From assembly GCA_030430575.1 (NCBI GenBank), contig JAUIKF010000017.1, positions 62,001-126,000 on the forward strand: 64,000 bases of DNA. The letters are read 5' to 3'. Both the position numbers and the translations under genes were made by a program. The first letter of the stretch is position 1, and each line of letters opens with the position of its first letter. This stretch comes from Bacteroidia bacterium. GTDB taxonomy: Bacteria > Bacteroidota > Bacteroidia > J057. Positions 8,435-17,909 of this stretch are shown in pieces. Under the pieces are notes generated by a model, which searched no databases, had not been told where the DNA came from, and saw only the letters and a list, made by a program, of their open reading frames with translations.

Positions 8435-9013
8435 CTATAGCCTAGAAAGAAGTTCTGTTTTTTTCTCTTCATAGTCCAACATAGAAATTTTCCCCTCATT
8501 ATAACGCTCATACAGCATGTCGATCGTACGCATCACTTCATCTCTGAGATTGAGCCAGTCAAGTTCTGTGGTGCTGAAGCCTTCATAGGTTTTTTCAACG
8601 ATGGCCTGCGTTGCTGGATCGTAATACATAAGGCCTTCAAAAATTTTTTTAAAATTATGCGCTACCTGCTCATTTTTTACCTTGAGTTCATGGGTGAGGT
8701 ATTGTCCTTTTTGATTAGTGGTAATGGTAAGCTTTCGCCCATCTTCTTCTACTTCTTTCACATCTTCCAATAAAAAGGCCCCATCATCATAATAACAGTG
8801 ATCATCCGTAAAGACGACCATTCTAGAACTAAACGTTCCTTCATCCAAATGCATCGCTACCACATCATTGGGACTGCTGATGCGCGTATCTTTCATGAGG
8901 GCCTTGCCCAATTTGACGGCGGGAAGTTTAGGGGCTTTGTACATACCCACTGACTCATCATGCGGAAATTTCTCCTTTAAAAAATCTCTATACATAGCGG
9001 CGCAATTTAGCAT
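8435..9013 (-). CDS. Hypothetical cytosolic protein with PH-like region and SHOCT-like C-terminus
   Basis: 192 residues; an alternative start at 8995 (MYRDFLKEKF) gives 186 and looks more natural because the first six residues follow directly on the coaD stop. Residues about 45-130 have the alternating beta pattern of a bacterial PH-like domain (VVAMHLDEGTFSSRMVVF, then YYDDGAFLLEDVKEV). The C-terminus, RYNEGKISMLDYEEKKTELL, resembles the SHOCT oligomerisation motif. Function unknown. Abuts coaD with no gap, so it is probably co-transcribed with coaD and rsmD. Confidence 0.65.
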   Translation of the reverse strand: MLNCAAMYRDFLKEKFPHDESVGMYKAPKLPAVKLGKALMKDTRISSPNDVVAMHLDEGTFSSRMVVFTDDHCYYDDGAFLLEDVKEVEEDGRKLTITTNQKGQYLTHELKVKNEQVAHNFKKIFEGLMYYDPATQAIVEKTYEGFSTTELDWLNLRDEVMRTIDMLYERYNEGKISMLDYEEKKTELLSRL

Positions 9014-9496
9014 TTAATCTTTGTACTTGCGCGAATGGATATACGCTACGATCTCTTCTGGCACGAGGCCTTCCAATTTCCCTTGATAACGGATAACTTC
9101 TCGTACGATCGTCGAAGAAATATGACTTGTCTCAGGATAGCTATGTAAGTAGACAGTATCGATGTCATCATTGAGATGGCGATTTATCAAGCTTGTAGGC
9201 TGTTCATAGCTGAGGTCGACATTGGAACGAATGCCTCGCAATAGAAAATTAGCCCCATTTTCTCGGGCAAAATCCACGGTAAGGCCCGTGTAGGAAGCTA
9301 CCTCGACCGAGTCAAAAGCGGCAAATGATCGCCGTAGCATTTCCATGCGCTCCTCGACAGTGAACAAATAAGATTTGTGGCTATTGATACCGATGGCGAC
9401 AATGACTTTGTCAAACATGCGCATGCCTCGATGAATGATCTCTTCGTGACCTTTGGTCACAGGGTCAAAAGAGCCAGGAAAAAGCGCGATTCTCAT
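9014..9496 (-). CDS. coaD: Phosphopantetheine adenylyltransferase
   Basis: 160 residues, standard length. Transfers AMP from ATP to 4'-phosphopantetheine to give dephospho-CoA, the fourth step of CoA synthesis. N-terminal ALFPGSFDPVTKGHEEII carries the nucleotidyltransferase (T/H)xGH motif. FLLRGIRSNVDLSYE and the C-terminal HISSTIVREVI (ISSTxVRE) are diagnostic for CoaD. It follows rsmD by 17 bp; an rsmD-coaD pair is common in bacteria. Confidence 0.96.
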   Translation of the reverse strand: MRIALFPGSFDPVTKGHEEIIHRGMRMFDKVIVAIGINSHKSYLFTVEERMEMLRRSFAAFDSVEVASYTGLTVDFARENGANFLLRGIRSNVDLSYEQPTSLINRHLNDDIDTVYLHSYPETSHISSTIVREVIRYQGKLEGLVPEEIVAYIHSRKYKD

Positions 9497-9513
9497 AAGG
9501 AGTTAGATGAATA

Positions 9514-10047
9514 TTAAAGGGAAAAAAAGCTAATGCTACTGTCTCCGTATTTTCGCGAAAATAAGAAGCCTTCTTGTTGGGAAAAGTCTTTTAAGTGATA
9601 GTGTTCCACGATGAGCATACCATCTGGTAATAAGAGATTTCTGGAAAAAATGCCCTCAATGATTTTTTCTTGCCCGTCCATGGCATAAGGGGGATCCATA
9701 AAAATGATGTCAAACTGCTCATTTCCCGATTGGATGTATTTTTTCACATCTCGCTTGATGGTCTGAAAATCCCGAAACTCCAATGCCACCAGTTGCTTCT
9801 TGAGAAAACCCAAACAGCCATGATGGGCGTCCACCGCAACAATCCGTTTGGCCCCCCTACTGATAAATTCTAAACTTATATTGCCGGTTCCTGAAAAAAG
9901 ATCCAAAACGGCCAATCCTTCAAAATCGAAGTAGTTGGTGAGGATATTGAATAAGGATTCCTTGGTCCTGTCAGTGGTTGGCCGAACAGGTAACCCTTTA
10001 GGAGGATGAATGGTTCGACCACGATATTTACCGGAGATGATGCGCAT
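9514..10047 (-). CDS. rsmD: 16S rRNA (guanine966-N2)-methyltransferase
   Basis: 177 residues. Starts MRIISGKYRGRTIHPPKG, followed by RPTTDRTKESLFNIL, both typical of RsmD. Motif I is VLDLFSGTGNISLEFISRG (about 46-64) and the catalytic tetrapeptide is DPPY in IIFMDPPYAM (about 118). Methylates G966 of 16S rRNA on the 30S subunit. First gene of a minus-strand unit with coaD, divergent from the barrel-like gene at 10133, with its own promoter in the 85-bp divergent gap. Confidence 0.95.
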   Translation of the reverse strand: MRIISGKYRGRTIHPPKGLPVRPTTDRTKESLFNILTNYFDFEGLAVLDLFSGTGNISLEFISRGAKRIVAVDAHHGCLGFLKKQLVALEFRDFQTIKRDVKKYIQSGNEQFDIIFMDPPYAMDGQEKIIEGIFSRNLLLPDGMLIVEHYHLKDFSQQEGFLFSRKYGDSSISFFSL

Positions 10048-10076
10048 GGACTGTCACAAAGGTCGTGGGATTCTGC

Positions 10077-10109
10077 CAAAAATAGCTATTTTTACGAGGA
10101 TGCTGCAAA
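10077..10109 (-). promoter_or_regulatory. Promoter for the rsmD-coaD unit
   Basis: On the minus strand TTTG (plus CAAA, 10106-10109) is followed after 21 bp by TATTTTTG (plus 10077-10084). This is a full match to the Bacteroidota TTTG-N19-21-TAnnTTTG promoter, placed 29 bp before the rsmD ATG. It is the best promoter seen in the window. Confidence 0.65.
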
Positions 10110-10132
10110 ACGATTATCAATTGTGACCTATT

Positions 10133-10753
10133 ATGAAAAAAATTACCAGCATACTGCTTTTATGGATTTGTATAGGGTCTTCGACCCTTTGTGCCCAGTC
10201 AGACAAGCTAATGCCGCATTTTGGCTTCATGTATGAAATCGTTAACCTCGATTCTGGCTCGCTAAGAGATATTTATCCTTTTTATACCTTACACCTGGGG
10301 ACGTATTATACCTTGGCGCACAAAAATGATTTTGTGAGTGTGGGAGTAGATGGGAGTGCGCACTTGGGTATTCAGTTTTTTGGTTCAAGTGTTAACTGGT
10401 TTGTACAGACGCCAGTCTTCCTCATGGGCCGTATCGGAGCCAATTCTACCTACTATAATGAACAGCAATTGGGCATTGGGCTGGGGATAGGTGCAACAGC
10501 GACCTATATGAATATGAAAGGCTTTTTTGACTTTCAGGGAAGAGATATTCCCTTTAGACCCCTATTTTTAAACCCATCTGTAATTTTAGAAGGCACTCTC
10601 AACACGCGAGGTGGACCTGTGACAGGCAGAATACATTTTTCTTTAGGCGGACCCACCAGGGATGGTGTTATTGTAGAAGAATTTCGTCGCTACTACGAAG
10701 CACGTAAGGTGAAATACACCAATTGGGGATTGGGACTGATTTATGCGTTTTGA
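10133..10753 (+). CDS. Exported envelope protein, probable outer-membrane beta-barrel (paralog A)
   Basis: 206 residues with a signal peptide (MKKITSILLLWICIGSSTLCAQ). The mature part alternates aromatic and glycine-rich strands, e.g. TLHLGTYYTLAHKNDFVSVGVDG, FLMGRIGANSTYYNEQQLGIGLGIG, and ends NWGLGLIYAF with a terminal Phe, as in outer-membrane barrels. It is clearly paralogous to the next gene: both share KNDF/HNDF-(V/L)SVGVD, WF(V/A)Q(T/V)PVFLMGRIGA and G(L/F)GLIY(A/G)F. Function unknown. Confidence 0.7.
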   Translation: MKKITSILLLWICIGSSTLCAQSDKLMPHFGFMYEIVNLDSGSLRDIYPFYTLHLGTYYTLAHKNDFVSVGVDGSAHLGIQFFGSSVNWFVQTPVFLMGRIGANSTYYNEQQLGIGLGIGATATYMNMKGFFDFQGRDIPFRPLFLNPSVILEGTLNTRGGPVTGRIHFSLGGPTRDGVIVEEFRRYYEARKVKYTNWGLGLIYAF

Positions 10754-10948
10754 AAATATTTTTGATGTGACAGTTGAAAATTTTTAAACGAGTGTCCCAC
10801 TTTTTTTACACCAAACCTTCTCCATCGAGCACGTATGATCATTGACTCAGCACAGAGCCAACTTTTGTTGGACTGGAAGTAGTTATTTTATCAAAAATCA
10901 TTGTATAGCGTTTTCTTAAATCTTAAACACACTAAACATACTCACGCC

Positions 10949-11575
10949 ATGAAAAAACAATTGTTAATTCTATCCTTCCTGACAGTTACGTCCTTCCAAC
11001 TTATCCATGCACAAATTTCAGATCGACTCGTCCCTCACTTGGGGTATATTTTTACCCAAGTAAATATGGAAGGAGTCGATGAAGTAGAAAATGGGAGCGC
11101 GAGTTATGCTTTTAACACAATCGGCATAGGCTCCTATGTTGTTCTCAAACACCATAATGATTTTCTCAGTGTAGGGGTAGACCCTAGCCTACAGTTTGGC
11201 CTGAATTTTTCCAATCAAGGCCGGCTCAACTGGTTTGCACAAGTCCCTGTCTTCCTCATGGGGCGAATCGGCGCAACCGCAACGCCTTATAATACCCAGA
11301 AGTTAGGATTAGGAGCTGGAATCGGCGTTATCAATTCCTATATGAATTATGAAGAAGTAAGAGGCTTATTGGAAACAAAACAATTTTTTGTGAATCCAGC
11401 GGCCATGGTCGAAGCGACCGTTTTGATGCGGGGGAGCACTCTTACAGGACGAGTGATGTTTTCGATATCTCCTAGTACGCATGAAGGAGATCTTTTTGAC
11501 CCCAATGGATTTTTCTTGCAAGATCGCCAGGCCAAGTTTGGAACATTTGGCTTCGGGCTGATTTATGGTTTTTAA
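10949..11575 (+). CDS. Exported envelope protein, probable outer-membrane beta-barrel (paralog B)
   Basis: 208 residues from the ATG at 10949, which begins the signal peptide MKKQLLILSFLTVTSFQLIHAQ; an upstream ATG at 10901 would put 16 hydrophilic residues in front and is rejected. Ends FGTFGFGLIYGF. Tandem duplicate of the 10133 gene, separated by 195 bp, with moderate divergence (shared SVGVDPS/SVGVDGS and PVFLMGRIGA blocks). The stop overlaps by 4 bp the stop of the convergent T9SS gene (11572-11575). Confidence 0.7.
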   Translation: MKKQLLILSFLTVTSFQLIHAQISDRLVPHLGYIFTQVNMEGVDEVENGSASYAFNTIGIGSYVVLKHHNDFLSVGVDPSLQFGLNFSNQGRLNWFAQVPVFLMGRIGATATPYNTQKLGLGAGIGVINSYMNYEEVRGLLETKQFFVNPAAMVEATVLMRGSTLTGRVMFSISPSTHEGDLFDPNGFFLQDRQAKFGTFGFGLIYGF

Positions 11576-14247
11576 TGATATACAGCTAATTTTTTCACCT
11601 GTGTAACCGTACCTATCTGAACCTTGCATAGGTAGATGCCGCTGGGAAGCCTGGAAGTATTCACTTCTATTCTATGGTTTCCTGGCGGTAGTGTTTTTGG
11701 GGGACAAATAAATGATTGTTGCTGGGCGTGAATATTCCAAATGGACACTTGAACAGGTTGCGGAGATGATAGGGAAAAATCTACGTTACAGGTGGTATGG
11801 GTAGGGTTAGGAAATAGGGTAAAGGATTGGCTTTCAGTTAATGGAGAGCTAATATCGGTGGTAGCACCTTCTGCGGCATAGAGCATGCCGATCCCTCCAT
11901 TGCCCAGGGCATTTTTTTTGCCTACGATATAAAAATCATCATCTGCTAGCATAAACTCAAAGCTTACAGCAATTTCAGCTTGGTTATTGGTCACAGATAC
12001 AGGAAACCAGTCTCTTGTCCAAGCGTGACGTCGCATAAGTCGAATTTCAGAAGTGCTTGTCACATAATTATACAATATCCAGCGGGTATCACCTTCAGCA
12101 AGTATGAGAGACAAAGGATTCCCAACAAAACTTCCCTGCGCTTTCAGAACAGATTGAATTCCCCAAAAACCTAATGTCGATTGTTCGGCAAGGAATATTT
12201 CTTCACTGATTGCATCTTGGAACGCAATACTCGGATGGGCGTCTTTTTTTCTGATTTTCAGGTCTAGGTGAGCAGGGTCATAGACAAGAGAGTCTGTGAT
12301 AAAGGAAACGGCCCAATCGCCCGATTCTCTACGCGCATATTTCAATCGATTACCATCTAATTGTTTATAGGCAAGGTGAAGCCGCCCAAGGCTATCTGCT
12401 TTCATAGATGGAAGGAGAAACCCTCCATTCATATTGATGTCAAGGTCCGTGATAGCCCAATTTCCAGATCCAAGCAAAGATTTTGCATAAGAGAGACTCC
12501 CATTGGATCTATCGATATAGCTGATATGAATAGAATCGTCTATGATTACGGACTGGGGAGATTCCGCCTGCCCCGTGCTATCCACCAACTCAGTATGCCA
12601 AATACTTCCATCAAATCGGGCAAGGTGAAATTCTCCAGTACTCCCGAGGACAAAAGTAACCACAGGCTGTTTATTAGCATCTAATGCTAATCCAGGCGTT
12701 TGGGCTTTTTGACCTGAAGGACCTATGGCTTCAAATTGCCAACTTCCGCTGACTTGGCTGCCATAATACAATTGATCCTCATTTTTTTCATCAAAAACGA
12801 TATGTAAACGATCTCCCCCAACTGAGGGGCGATCAACGACAGCGCTCAGAAATTGTCCGCGTTGATGACTTTGTGTAATGGTTTCATACCGCCAAGTATC
12901 ACCTAGACGGTGACGACTCGCCATGAGAAGTTGATCTCGGTCTGAGGCATAATATCCGACAAAAACGCTGTCTTCAACTACTGTACAGAGAAGCCGTGTA
13001 TTGGTCGCAACCCCTTGCCAAATGGTATCTGCAGACCAGTTACTTCCATTATCTTCAGAATACGTCATCACAATCTCTTCTGAATGTGTGTTATAATATG
13101 CGAGGTAAATGGAGTCATTTTCTACTACATCTAAGGCAAAAAAGGATCGGTGATATCCGTCCCTCGGGAGTGGAGAAAACTCATGGTGAAAAGGGGTATA
13201 AGTTCCTTTTCCAAGTGAGTCAAGATGAATCTGGGTATAGAAAAAATTGCGGTGAATTCCTGGTCTCCCATTTACTGGAACTGTAATGGTAAAATCCTGC
13301 CCATAAGCCTCAGAGATGCCATAAGCCAAATGTAATATGCTATCACCGATCAATTTTGCATCAGAAAAGTGAAATCCTTCCTCATACATAATCAACTCAT
13401 CTACTACTCGCACTGCAGAATCTATGGCTTCAATCGACCAAGAGGCCGTATTCGCAGCATCAGCTTGTAAAAGAAGCAGTTCATGGTTATACAGGGCATT
13501 AGTCACCAATAAGAGACTATCTCCTCTAGGGAGTATTTGACAAAATTCACCAAATCGGTCATCACTACTCCTTACGCAGTTAGTAGGTTTATTGCGATTT
13601 CGATAGCTCAGATTAGAAAATTGCCAAGATCCCATCCCACGGCGTTGAGCGATGTTTAAATCTAAACTGAATACATCAGGGACAGCGCCATTAAAAGGAG
13701 CTTTTGATCCACAATTAGAAGTATTAAAGATACTTCCATCAAAAAAAGAAATAAATGGCTGTCCTACACTATCAAAAGCAATGTCAAGGGAAAGCTCTAC
13801 ATAAGAATCTCGTGCATAGTCTGGCCCATACATGCCCAGAGTTGTATCTTGGACCACACTTTCATTGACCCAGTTTCCCGTCATATTATGTGCATACCTT
13901 AGGTACGCTAGGCCACTGATATTTTCATAATAGGCAATATGCACCTGATCATTGGCATCGAGCGTGATGGCTGATTTATATCCCGCACTATGAGTAGGGT
14001 CTACAGTTTCGATGGTCCATCCCCCCGTTGTTTTATCCCGAAACCCATACATCAGTCTGTCCTCATTTTGGTCCCAAAAAGATAAATGAAAATTGCCGTC
14101 GGCATCTACTACCATATCAGGATAAGCACCTGACTGATGTTGATCTGTGAGGATGTCTGTGTATTGCCAATTCAGGATTTGAGCAGAACTAAGGTTCCAG
14201 CAAAAACTGAAGACTAAAAAAAAATAAAATGTACTGATTCTAATCAT
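11572..14247 (-). CDS. T9SS type A sorting-domain exoprotein with beta-propeller-like repeats
   Basis: 891 residues. Signal peptide to about residue 22 (ending NLSSAQ). The body holds many repeated blade-like units of the form (D)xxQ/NxHIAYY or PxISFFD, e.g. NDQVHIAYYENISG, GQPFISFFDGS and GRLHLAYKQLDG, suggesting a beta-propeller. The last 80 residues are a type IX C-terminal signal: FTLFPNPTHTTCNVDF, VSIWNIHAQQ, LPSGIYLCKVQIG and KKLAVYH. Such proteins cross the outer membrane through the T9SS and are cleaved or anchored at the surface. The start overlaps the recJ stop by 8 bp (14240-14247), an odd coupling to a DNA repair gene. Confidence 0.85.
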   Translation of the reverse strand: MIRISTFYFFLVFSFCWNLSSAQILNWQYTDILTDQHQSGAYPDMVVDADGNFHLSFWDQNEDRLMYGFRDKTTGGWTIETVDPTHSAGYKSAITLDANDQVHIAYYENISGLAYLRYAHNMTGNWVNESVVQDTTLGMYGPDYARDSYVELSLDIAFDSVGQPFISFFDGSIFNTSNCGSKAPFNGAVPDVFSLDLNIAQRRGMGSWQFSNLSYRNRNKPTNCVRSSDDRFGEFCQILPRGDSLLLVTNALYNHELLLLQADAANTASWSIEAIDSAVRVVDELIMYEEGFHFSDAKLIGDSILHLAYGISEAYGQDFTITVPVNGRPGIHRNFFYTQIHLDSLGKGTYTPFHHEFSPLPRDGYHRSFFALDVVENDSIYLAYYNTHSEEIVMTYSEDNGSNWSADTIWQGVATNTRLLCTVVEDSVFVGYYASDRDQLLMASRHRLGDTWRYETITQSHQRGQFLSAVVDRPSVGGDRLHIVFDEKNEDQLYYGSQVSGSWQFEAIGPSGQKAQTPGLALDANKQPVVTFVLGSTGEFHLARFDGSIWHTELVDSTGQAESPQSVIIDDSIHISYIDRSNGSLSYAKSLLGSGNWAITDLDINMNGGFLLPSMKADSLGRLHLAYKQLDGNRLKYARRESGDWAVSFITDSLVYDPAHLDLKIRKKDAHPSIAFQDAISEEIFLAEQSTLGFWGIQSVLKAQGSFVGNPLSLILAEGDTRWILYNYVTSTSEIRLMRRHAWTRDWFPVSVTNNQAEIAVSFEFMLADDDFYIVGKKNALGNGGIGMLYAAEGATTDISSPLTESQSFTLFPNPTHTTCNVDFSLSSPQPVQVSIWNIHAQQQSFICPPKTLPPGNHRIEVNTSRLPSGIYLCKVQIGTVTQVKKLAVYH

Positions 14248-15973
14248 TGGGCAGTCGAAAATCTTTGAGTTTCAGGTCTATCGTTGTGCGATTGTTCCAG
14301 GTGTTGAAACTAGGTTGAAAAGCTATATCTAAATGTAGGGCATTAAGTTCTTTCCACTTCTGTGCCATATTGAATCCAATCGCACGAAAATGGTATCCCC
14401 CTTGTTTGAGGGTAAAACGTATGTGTACCCCTTTGAGGATGTCAGCGTCGGTGACTTCTACATTTTTAGCCATAAAAACGGGCCTCATGTTTTTAGGGCC
14501 AAAAGGCTCCATTCGATGAAGTAAACGGACTAGACGAGCATCTATTTGGGAAAAAGACAGTGGTCGGTCAATTGTGAGCGTAGGTGATTTTTGTTCAGGT
14601 AAAATCTGTGCAGCCACGGCTTTATCAAAAGCCCTGCAAAAATCGGGGAAAACTTCTTCTTTGAGCGTAAGTCCTGCCGCATATTTGTGTCCACCAAACT
14701 GAAGCAATAAGGGAGTACAGTGTTCCAATGCTTGATACAAATCAAATCCAGATACACTTCTAGCTGATCCTACTAACTTCCCACCTGACTGAGTCAGGAT
14801 AACGGTTGGGCGATAGTGTTGTTCGACAAGTCTTGATGCGACTATCCCAATCACCCCTTTATGCCAATCTTGGTGATAAAGAACAGTGGTACATTTTTGG
14901 GGGAAAGTCGCATCCCGAGCGATGATCTGTAAGGCTTCTTCTGTGATTTGCCGATCCAGTTCTTTGCGCGCATTATTGGCATCAAATAGCGCAGACGTAA
15001 GTTGTTGGTTGCCATTCTCAGTTCCCAATAGCACGGCAACGGCTTCTTTGGCATGGCCGAGACGGCCTGCAGCATTGATATGCGGACCAATAAAAAAAAC
15101 AAGGTCAGAAATATCCCAGCTTCTCTCACGATCAGAAAGATTCATGATGGCTTTGATGCCAGGTAAAGGGGATTCATGGAGTTTTTTGAGGCCGTGATAA
15201 GCGATAGTTCGGTTTTCCCCTTCCAACGGTACAATATCGCAGGCAATACTCAACGTCACTAAGTCCAAGTATTCGATTTTAGGGTCAAAATCGCCTTTGG
15301 GGGGCTTTGCCCCATTTTGAACCAAAACTTCATGCACAGCTTGGCTGAGTTTATATCCGATCCCACACCCTGTTAATTGCTTAAAGGGATAGGGGCAAGT
15401 GGAGCGCTTGGGGTCGAGAATGGCCAAGGCTGGAGGCAATACTTCTCCAGGTGTGTGGTGATCGCAGATGATGACGTCAATGCCTTTTTGATTGGCATAT
15501 TTGATTTTATCTACTGCCTTGATTCCACAATCCAAACTGATGAAAAGGCTTGCGCCTATTTTTTTTGCATAATCAATCCCCACATAGGAAATCCCATATC
15601 CCTCTGTATAGCGATCAGGTATGTAATAATCATAATTAAATCCCCAACTGTCCAGAAATCTGACCATCAATGTCACAGAGGTCGTTCCATCTACATCATA
15701 ATCGCCGTACACAAGAATTTTCTCATTTTTTTCCTTGGCTTCGGCGAGTCGATTGACTGCGAGGGCCATGTCTTGCATGAGAAGCGGATCGTGTAGTTGA
15801 GAGAGGTCAGGTGCAAAATAGGATTTTGAATGGGCAAAAGAGGTGATTCCACGCTGGGCCAGAATCTCAGCCAACGGAAGGGGAAAGTCTGATTTCTGGC
15901 TGAGGGACTCAGCCAGTTTTAATGCTACTTCTCGTGGAGGATCCGGACGGAGTTTCCAGTTCATTTGGTTCAT
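14240..15973 (-). CDS. recJ: Single-stranded-DNA-specific exonuclease RecJ
   Basis: 577 residues, the usual core length. DHH-family 5'-3' exonuclease acting on single-stranded DNA in recombination and mismatch repair. Catalytic blocks: VYGDYDVDGTTSVTLM (about 78-93), ISLDCGIKAV, IICDHHTPGE, GCGIGYKL, FFIGPHINAAGRLGHA, and the DHHA1 motif FGGHKYAAGL (about 452). Two Met are possible at the start (residues 1 and 4, 15973 or 15964). Its 3' end overlaps the T9SS exoprotein gene. Confidence 0.95.
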   Translation of the reverse strand: MNQMNWKLRPDPPREVALKLAESLSQKSDFPLPLAEILAQRGITSFAHSKSYFAPDLSQLHDPLLMQDMALAVNRLAEAKEKNEKILVYGDYDVDGTTSVTLMVRFLDSWGFNYDYYIPDRYTEGYGISYVGIDYAKKIGASLFISLDCGIKAVDKIKYANQKGIDVIICDHHTPGEVLPPALAILDPKRSTCPYPFKQLTGCGIGYKLSQAVHEVLVQNGAKPPKGDFDPKIEYLDLVTLSIACDIVPLEGENRTIAYHGLKKLHESPLPGIKAIMNLSDRERSWDISDLVFFIGPHINAAGRLGHAKEAVAVLLGTENGNQQLTSALFDANNARKELDRQITEEALQIIARDATFPQKCTTVLYHQDWHKGVIGIVASRLVEQHYRPTVILTQSGGKLVGSARSVSGFDLYQALEHCTPLLLQFGGHKYAAGLTLKEEVFPDFCRAFDKAVAAQILPEQKSPTLTIDRPLSFSQIDARLVRLLHRMEPFGPKNMRPVFMAKNVEVTDADILKGVHIRFTLKQGGYHFRAIGFNMAQKWKELNALHLDIAFQPSFNTWNNRTTIDLKLKDFRLPND

Positions 15974-16080
15974 AATGGCTTAGGGCTTTAGAAATGAAAT
16001 ACTTGTAGACAATTCTTTGTAAAAATACTGCCTTTCGCTCATATATGACGGACAAATGATGTTTAGCTCAGCAAAAAAAA

Positions 16081-16452
16081 TCAAGCTTCTCTTTTGATCT
16101 CGTAAGGAACAAATACAAATTGTTGTATTTCTGGCGTAATCACAAAGATACAAGCTCGTTCCAGTGGATCGCCATACGTCCGTTTAAATGAGAGGAGGCG
16201 TTCGCCCCGAACGATCCCTTTTCGTTGAAAATCTTCAAGGATAGAGGCATTAAAAAACCAATTGAGTTGGACCTCTTCACGGTCGAAAATGGGTTTGCCA
16301 AGATCAATAATCTCTTGGGCGGCGATAAATACAGGGTACTCAGAAATCCCTTCATTGATGACTGTTGCGACAATATGCTGCAAGGTCGGGCCTATTTCAG
16401 CAATGTCGTTTTGGAGGGATTCTAAAATTGGGGAGAGGTCGTGGTCTTCCAT
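16081..16452 (-). CDS. Conserved-looking hypothetical cytosolic protein
   Basis: 123 residues, no signal peptide or membrane segment. An N-terminal helix (DLSPILESLQNDIAEIGPTLQHIVATVI) is followed by a mixed alpha/beta part ending ACIFVITPEIQQFVFVPYEI. Family not recognised. It lies 32 bp downstream of rmuC on the same strand and 107 bp upstream of recJ, so it may share a transcript with these DNA-maintenance genes. Confidence 0.6.
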   Translation of the reverse strand: MEDHDLSPILESLQNDIAEIGPTLQHIVATVINEGISEYPVFIAAQEIIDLGKPIFDREEVQLNWFFNASILEDFQRKGIVRGERLLSFKRTYGDPLERACIFVITPEIQQFVFVPYEIKREA

Positions 16453-16484
16453 AAATAAAGAAAATCGGCAAATGAGGATTCAAG

Positions 16485-17810
16485 TTAGGGCTTTTTAAGG
16501 GAATCATTCATTTTTTTATGATTTTGGATACCCAGGTCCTTCAACTTTTCGGCTTTGCCGATCAGGTTACCACGTCCATCACGGAGTTTTCGCATGGCGT
16601 CGTCATGGGTTCGGGAGGCTTGATCGAGGTGTTTTCCGATTTTCTCCATTTCACCAATAAACCCTACAAATTTATCATACAGCAATCCCCCTTGACGGGC
16701 AATCTCTTGTGCATTTTGATTTTGGCGCTCAAGCTTCCAAATAGAAGCAACGGTCCTAAGGCAGGCGAGCAAAGTCGTAGGACTTACGATCACGATTCGC
16801 CGGTCCCAGGCATAGGTGAAAAGGTCAGGCTGGGCTTGAATCGCCAGGCTGAAAGCCCCTTCTATGGGCATAAATAATAGCACAAAATCAGGCGAATGGA
16901 TACCTTTCAAATCGTAGTAGTGCTTTTCCCCTAAGCCCTTGACATGTTGGGAGATCGAGTCCAAATGTTGCCGTAAAAAAGTGCCTTTTTCCCCTTCATC
17001 ATCTGTATCGATCATTCGCTCAAAAGCAGTCAAAGAAACCTTGGAATCGATGACGATATGCTTATCGTCAGGAAGCTTGACGAGGACATCAGGCTGTAGC
17101 TTTTTCCCTTGATCATTTTCCAGTCCCATTTCCTGCGCTTGGGTGACAAATTCTTCTCCTTCTCGAAGCCCACTGCTTTCCAACACACGGTTCAACACCA
17201 TTTCCCCCCAATTGCCTTGTTGCTTATTGTCCCCTTTGAGGGCACGAGTCAGGTTATTGGCTTCTTCGCTCATCTGCATATTGAGCTGGACAAGCTGAGC
17301 GATTTCCTTTTGAAGATGGAAACGCTCACGCGCTTCTTTTTCATAAGTGTTGGACACTTTTTCCTCAAAACTCACTAAACGCTCTTTCAAGGGTTCAAGC
17401 ATCTGGTCGAGTTGGGCTTTGTTATGCGCGCTGAGGGTTTGGGTATTTTGATGGAGAATGCGGTTGGCTAATAATTCGAAGTCTGCTTTGAATTTTTCTT
17501 GCAAATGATTGACCTCGACTTCGCGTTCTTTGATCCGAGAGGTCAGGTGTTTATAGTCGGCACTCATGTGGCTGAGGTCAGCAGTCAATTGAATAATTTG
17601 CTGCTCGCGCCGTTCATAAGCGAGTTGGGCTTCTTGCCTAGCTTTCAAATGCTCCGCTGATTGCTGGGCAGCTGCTTCGCTATGCGCTTGATATGTACTC
17701 AGTTGAGCGAGTTGTTTCTGGCGTTTTTGATTAAATATGACATAGACCAGCAAGCTGCCTGCCAATAGCCCTAGCACAATTCCGATAGTAATAGAAAGTG
17801 GGTCGATCAT
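16485..17810 (-). CDS. rmuC: DNA recombination protein RmuC
   Basis: 441 residues. N-terminal membrane anchor (ITIGIVLGLLAGSLLVYVIF), then a long coiled coil (about 35-190), then the RmuC core: GNWGEMVLNRVLESSGLREG (about 198), QPDVLVKLPDDKHIVIDSKVSL and RIVIVSPTTLLACLRTVASIW. The core is a PD-(D/E)xK-like nuclease domain (family knowledge). RmuC limits inversions at short inverted repeats. That is pertinent because this window is rich in imperfect inverted repeats, though a link is speculation. Confidence 0.93.
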   Translation of the reverse strand: MIDPLSITIGIVLGLLAGSLLVYVIFNQKRQKQLAQLSTYQAHSEAAAQQSAEHLKARQEAQLAYERREQQIIQLTADLSHMSADYKHLTSRIKEREVEVNHLQEKFKADFELLANRILHQNTQTLSAHNKAQLDQMLEPLKERLVSFEEKVSNTYEKEARERFHLQKEIAQLVQLNMQMSEEANNLTRALKGDNKQQGNWGEMVLNRVLESSGLREGEEFVTQAQEMGLENDQGKKLQPDVLVKLPDDKHIVIDSKVSLTAFERMIDTDDEGEKGTFLRQHLDSISQHVKGLGEKHYYDLKGIHSPDFVLLFMPIEGAFSLAIQAQPDLFTYAWDRRIVIVSPTTLLACLRTVASIWKLERQNQNAQEIARQGGLLYDKFVGFIGEMEKIGKHLDQASRTHDDAMRKLRDGRGNLIGKAEKLKDLGIQNHKKMNDSLKKP

Positions 17811-17864
17811 GAGGGAAATATACTAAAAAAATTAGGTTAAAACCGTCTGTATTAGATTTGCGTT

Positions 17865-17872
17865 TATCTTTG
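17865..17872 (+). promoter_or_regulatory. -7 promoter box for the thioredoxin-like gene
   Basis: TATCTTTG, an exact TAnnTTTG match 37 bp before the ATG at 17910. No TTTG is seen at the -33 distance. Confidence 0.45.
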
Positions 17873-17909
17873 TACCTTTCACCAATAGAAAACCAAGAAT
17901 ATAAAAACC

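Noticed and set aside
12361-12684. Open frame of 107 codons on the + strand inside the T9SS exoprotein gene
   Set aside because: It lies wholly antisense to a well-supported gene with signal peptide and sorting domain; composition is that of a shadow frame.
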